NCBI GenBank assembly: GCA_947466085.1
Contig: CANIEC010000024.1
Location: forward strand, 1 to 38,965
Direction: 5' to 3'
Length of the DNA stretch: 38,965 nucleotides
DNA from: Rhodospirillales bacterium
Lineage (GTDB): Bacteria; Pseudomonadota; Alphaproteobacteria; Reyranellales; Reyranellaceae
Below are positions 36,619 through 38,965 of the stretch, piece by piece. Within the stretch, counting starts at the first letter, position 1; every line of letters starts with the position of its first letter. Under the pieces are notes generated by a model. That model saw nothing but the letters and a program-made list of their open reading frames with translations, was not told where the DNA came from and made no database searches. Both the position numbers and the translations under genes were made by a program.

Positions 36619-36875
36619 ATGAAGAAATCCGCAAGCTAGGTTGCGTGTGAATGCAACGGTGAAGTCGTGCTGCTGCAGCTCGACAAGGTTCGCTATTTCT
36701 GTCTCCAGGCGTCGGAGCGGCAGTATCGAATGATCTCGATGAGCCGAGATCGATTGTGGACATTTGCGACGATCTTGCGGCGCAGTTCGACGTCGATCCA
36801 TTCCTCTGCAGGGATCATGCGATCAAGTTTCTGACGAGCCTGCAGGAGGTCGGCTTTGTCGACGTCGTTGGTTGA
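36619..36875 (+). pseudogene. Broken PqqD-family RiPP recognition element (lasso B1-type)
   Basis: No single frame is open, yet homologous pieces follow in order: MKKSAS (36619-36636, then a TAG), RLRVNATV in the next frame (36638-36661), GEVVLLQLDKVRYF in the first frame (36658-36699), and LSPGVGAAVSNDLDEPRS and IVDICDDLAAQFDVDP in the third frame, to a stop at 36875. This order (LRVN, GEVVLL-L--RYF, LDEPRS-DICD-LA-FDVDP) matches PqqD-type proteins of about 85 residues, which bind the lasso leader and bring it to the peptidase. At least three 1-base-type shifts lie within 100 bases, so it is probably a decaying gene; repeated sequencing errors are the alternative. Confidence 0.75.
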
Positions 36876-37016
36876 CCCTTCAGGCTAGCTACTTGTATGT
36901 GGTTTTATATTGCATTGTAACTGCGGTATATTGCTCCCAGCCGGAACGTCGTGCTACTAGCCACGTCTATTGGGGTGTGTGGGTGTCCGTGACTGTTTTT
37001 TGTCGCGGGCAGAAGG
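36876..37016 (+). promoter_or_regulatory. AT-rich stretch upstream of the precursor gene, probable promoter region
   Basis: The segment 36890-36945 is markedly AT-rich (TTTTATATTGCATTGTAAC, then GGTATATTG) in an otherwise GC-rich window. Possible hexamers are TTGTAT at about 36891 with a weak TGTAAC 17 bases downstream. No single pair is convincing, but strong independent expression of a precursor peptide gene is the rule in lasso clusters. Confidence 0.4.
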
Positions 37017-37025
37017 GTGGATTTC

Positions 37026-37205
37026 ATGGATAGGCATCACAAGTGCGATGAGGGCGGTGAGGCTGTTAAATCACCCTCGAAAAAGCCTTATGTGGAGCCG
37101 GCGCTGTTGGTGTTGGGCTCCTTCAGTGACCTGACATTGAAAGTTGGACCCAGTGGCAATAACGATGGTGGCAGCCAGCGCGGCAGAAGGAGCACGCGCT
37201 TCTAG
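37026..37205 (+). CDS. Lasso peptide precursor
   Basis: 59 residues from ATG 37026, which has AGAAGGGTGG upstream (GTG 37017 would add three residues). The leader carries the RRE-binding pattern Y22-x-x-P25 in KKPYVEPALLVLGSF, then SDLT. Applying the usual Thr at position -2 (T37-L38) predicts a 21-residue core beginning at Lys39: ring KVGPSGNND closed on Asp47 (nine residues), tail GGSQRGRRSTRF. Asp47 is the only acidic residue after Thr37, so it is the only possible ring-closing side chain. Cleavage one or two residues later would give rings of 8 (Val1) or 7 (Gly1). The tail is very basic (four Arg). It is followed 134 bases later by a nucleotidyltransferase gene that may modify it. Confidence 0.78.
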   Translation: MDRHHKCDEGGEAVKSPSKKPYVEPALLVLGSFSDLTLKVGPSGNNDGGSQRGRRSTRF

Positions 37206-37339
37206 GGCGCCTGTGATCTTCGACCGTTTCGATGGGTGCGTTTGCCTTTGCCTTCGTCTCACTGAAGGGGTGACCAAAGCTGAGAATCGGGAAGCTGCAG
37301 GCTGATCTGGTTTTCCGGCTCCCTCTGTTTCGCAAGCGC

Positions 37340-38518
37340 ATGCCGGTGTCCGCCAGACCCTCGACCGGCAGCGTCGAATTCAAGCTCCTCTGTCTTGTTG
37401 CACGCCCAGAGCCTGACCTCGTTGGGGCACTTAAGATCCTCCGCGCCGGCGTCGACTTCGCTGAGCTCTTCAGGCTTGGCGAGTACCACGCAGTCCGCCC
37501 TCAGCTTGTCGAGAGTCTCTATCGGATGTCGTGGGAGACTGTGCCTGCGGCAACGAGAACCTCGGTCGAGAATTTCCGGCGGGTTCACGGCGCACATTCC
37601 TTGTTCGTATGCCAGGAACTTTGCCGCCTGTACGAGGCATTCGCCAAAGCGGGGCTCCGGTTCGCCACCTTCAAGGGACCGACCCTGTCGGCGCTTCTCC
37701 ATGGCGACGTATCGCGCCGGGAATACGTCGATGTCGACATCATCGTGCCCAAGCAGCAGATAGAAGATGCCGAGCGGCTGCTCGGCGGGCTTGGCTATCG
37801 CGCCGCCGGTGGAACGCGAGCGTACCGGCAGGCATTTCTGGCCCACTTGCGACAGTATGCTTTCGTTCACCCCGACAGCAATCTCGTGATCGACCTCCAT
37901 TGGAGTTTCACCGGCACCCATGTGCCGTTTCCCTTGACGCCTGCCGCCGTGTGGCAGGATCTCGACACCGTATTGATCGGCAATCGTGCAGTTCCGACAC
38001 TTTCGACGGAGAACCTTGCTCTGTTGCTGGCCGGGCATGGAACGAAGGAAGCCTGGCGGTGCCTCGGGTGGATCTGTGATTTCGCCATGCTGATCGACCG
38101 ACGCCAGGATCTCGATTGGCTTGATATCCACGGGCGCGCCAGGGCGCAGCGGTGCGGCGACGCAGTTCTTCTTGCCTGTGCGATGGCGCGGGAACTGCTC
38201 GAAACGCCCGCTCCGGAAGCCTTGCGCGGTCTGCTCGAAACGAACGGGCGCGTTCGCGCTCTCGTTGCCGGGCTGACGCGCGGCCTGAAGGAGGGTTTGC
38301 TCGGTCTCCCCGAGCAGGAAAATTTTTCGGATTTGCATCTATGCGAACGCCGGCTCGACAAGCTCTGGGGCTCCATCAGGCTCGCACTCAACCGGACATC
38401 GGGAGATTACGAGGCGATGAAGCTTCCGCAAACACTTTGGTCTGCGTATTACGTCACGCGACCCTTCCGCCTCGCTGCCAAGACGCTGACCGCCCTTGGC
38501 TGGAGGTCCGGAAGTTGA
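37340..38518 (+). CDS. Nucleotidyltransferase family protein (PF14907-type), lasso-associated
   Basis: 392 residues. After a helical N-terminus, FATFKGPTLSALLHGD and REYVDVDIIVP (Asp131 and Asp133 as metal-binding pair) match the uncharacterised nucleotidyltransferase family often encoded in lasso and other RiPP clusters, where it is thought to add a nucleotide or other group to the product or to act in its maturation. The middle has IDLHWSFTGTHVPF and the nucleotide-pocket-like LLLAGHGTKEAWRCLGWICDFAMLI. No export signal is visible. ATG 37340 is the first good start; the frame is open back to a TGA at 37271. It ends the cluster before an insertion sequence. Confidence 0.85.
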   Translation: MPVSARPSTGSVEFKLLCLVARPEPDLVGALKILRAGVDFAELFRLGEYHAVRPQLVESLYRMSWETVPAATRTSVENFRRVHGAHSLFVCQELCRLYEAFAKAGLRFATFKGPTLSALLHGDVSRREYVDVDIIVPKQQIEDAERLLGGLGYRAAGGTRAYRQAFLAHLRQYAFVHPDSNLVIDLHWSFTGTHVPFPLTPAAVWQDLDTVLIGNRAVPTLSTENLALLLAGHGTKEAWRCLGWICDFAMLIDRRQDLDWLDIHGRARAQRCGDAVLLACAMARELLETPAPEALRGLLETNGRVRALVAGLTRGLKEGLLGLPEQENFSDLHLCERRLDKLWGSIRLALNRTSGDYEAMKLPQTLWSAYYVTRPFRLAAKTLTALGWRSGS

Positions 38519-38752
38519 TCGGCGGCACGAGCGTCCGCCGACCAGCGCAAGGCGAGGGGAACGCTTCGAGACGATGATCCGGAGAGGCCCGTATTCGGCT
38601 TTCGCCGGTTAGGTCAACTCCGGCTCTGAGTTCGAAAGCCGGACAGATCGAACACTCGCGCCGACGGCCTTCGCCAGACTCAACCCTCCGGACTCCGGAA
38701 GGCCGGCCGGGCGACGGCGCCGAACGCAATCTCATTCAGAGGTGGCGACATC

Positions 38753-38788
38753 AAGAAAAAGGCTCCGAAGCAAAAGTGCCTCGGAGCC
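38753..38788 (-). terminator. Intrinsic terminator on the minus strand
   Basis: On the minus strand GGCTCCGA (38788-38781) pairs with TCGGAGCC (38768-38761), an 8-bp GC-rich stem around a 12-base loop, followed directly by TTTTTCTT. It stands 10 bases downstream of a tRNA 3' end, so it is the natural terminator of the interrupted tRNA gene. Confidence 0.85.
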
Positions 38789-38798
38789 GTGAAACCGG

Positions 38799-38816
38799 TG
38801 GTGGGCGCTGTAGGGA
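38799..38816 (-). pseudogene. 3' remnant of a tRNA gene (tRNA-Val-like acceptor arm)
   Basis: The minus strand reads TCCCTACAGCGCCCACCA: the last T-loop bases, CCTAC (3' half of the T-stem), AGCGCCC (3' acceptor strand) and ACCA. GGGCGCT/AGCGCCC acceptors are typical of alphaproteobacterial tRNA-Val genes. The rest of the tRNA is not adjacent: at 38817 the sequence becomes the insertion-sequence end. The remnant is either a tRNA cut by an insertion or an attachment-site scar of an island. Confidence 0.7.

Positions 38817-38965
<149 letters not shown>

Noticed and set aside
36531..36650. 39-codon frame starting with GTG overlapping the cyclase stop (MTAFAGGTAVRPLVF...)
   Set aside because: Position is attractive for coupled translation, but it ends before the RRE fragments and matches no family I can recognise; it may be part of the decayed region.

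Overview
The window is high-GC, densely packed, plus-biased bacterial DNA. The gene families (PhnS/T/U-type importer, ECF sigma with ChrR-type cupin anti-sigma, M81 peptidase, TauD dioxygenase, LIV-type ABC operon), the codon use and the GTCATCC-type palindromic repeats suggest a metabolically versatile alphaproteobacterium, perhaps a Reyranella- or Rhodospirillales/Hyphomicrobiales-like soil or water organism. The assignment is inference; there is no rRNA gene to confirm it.

Region 1 (1-11311): a truncated 2-oxopent-4-enoate hydratase-like gene faces left and diverges from an isocitrate lyase/PEP-mutase-superfamily gene. A long plus-strand run follows: a three-gene ABC importer of the 2-aminoethylphosphonate (PhnS/PhnT/PhnU) family, a PrpF-fold isomerase, a DAO-type FAD oxidoreductase, a class-III aminotransferase, an agmatinase-type ureohydrolase and an exported alpha/beta hydrolase. 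Spacing is tight, with overlaps of 4 bases or less. It looks like one uptake-and-catabolism unit for an amino or guanidino compound, since no phosphonate-cleaving gene is visible.

Region 2 (11312-24200): small transcription units of mixed function. These are an iron-dependent alcohol dehydrogenase/maleylacetate reductase-like gene diverging from an M20 peptidase, an ECF sigma/ChrR-like anti-sigma pair followed by a carboxymuconolactone-decarboxylase-like protein, an M81 (MlrC-type) peptidase with a TauD-type dioxygenase, a fused thioredoxin-fold/2OG-Fe(II) oxygenase, a fused dihydroxyacetone kinase, a Bcr/CflA-type MFS exporter, a histidine phosphatase and an acetyltransferase.

Region 3 (24210-30131, minus strand): a complete branched-chain-amino-acid-type ABC importer (binding protein, two permeases, two ATPases). 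A CoA-binding, ADP-forming acyl-CoA synthetase-like gene sits between the two ATPase genes.

Region 4 (30132-38965) is the most unusual part. After an AT-rich divergent spacer comes a 1445-residue synthetase with architecture A-A-carrier-thioesterase and no condensation domain; its two adenylation domains are an obvious tandem duplication. Next come an asparagine-synthetase-like lasso-peptide cyclase, a frameshifted remnant of a PqqD-type recognition element (RRE), a short lasso precursor peptide behind an AT-rich promoter-like stretch, and a PF14907-type nucleotidyltransferase. No leader peptidase (B2) is visible, so this is a lasso cluster that is decaying, split or unconventional. The window ends where an IS3-type insertion sequence abuts an 18-base 3' remnant of a tRNA gene (tRNA-Val-like acceptor arm) and its intact terminator, all on the minus strand. 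This marks a recombination or island boundary.
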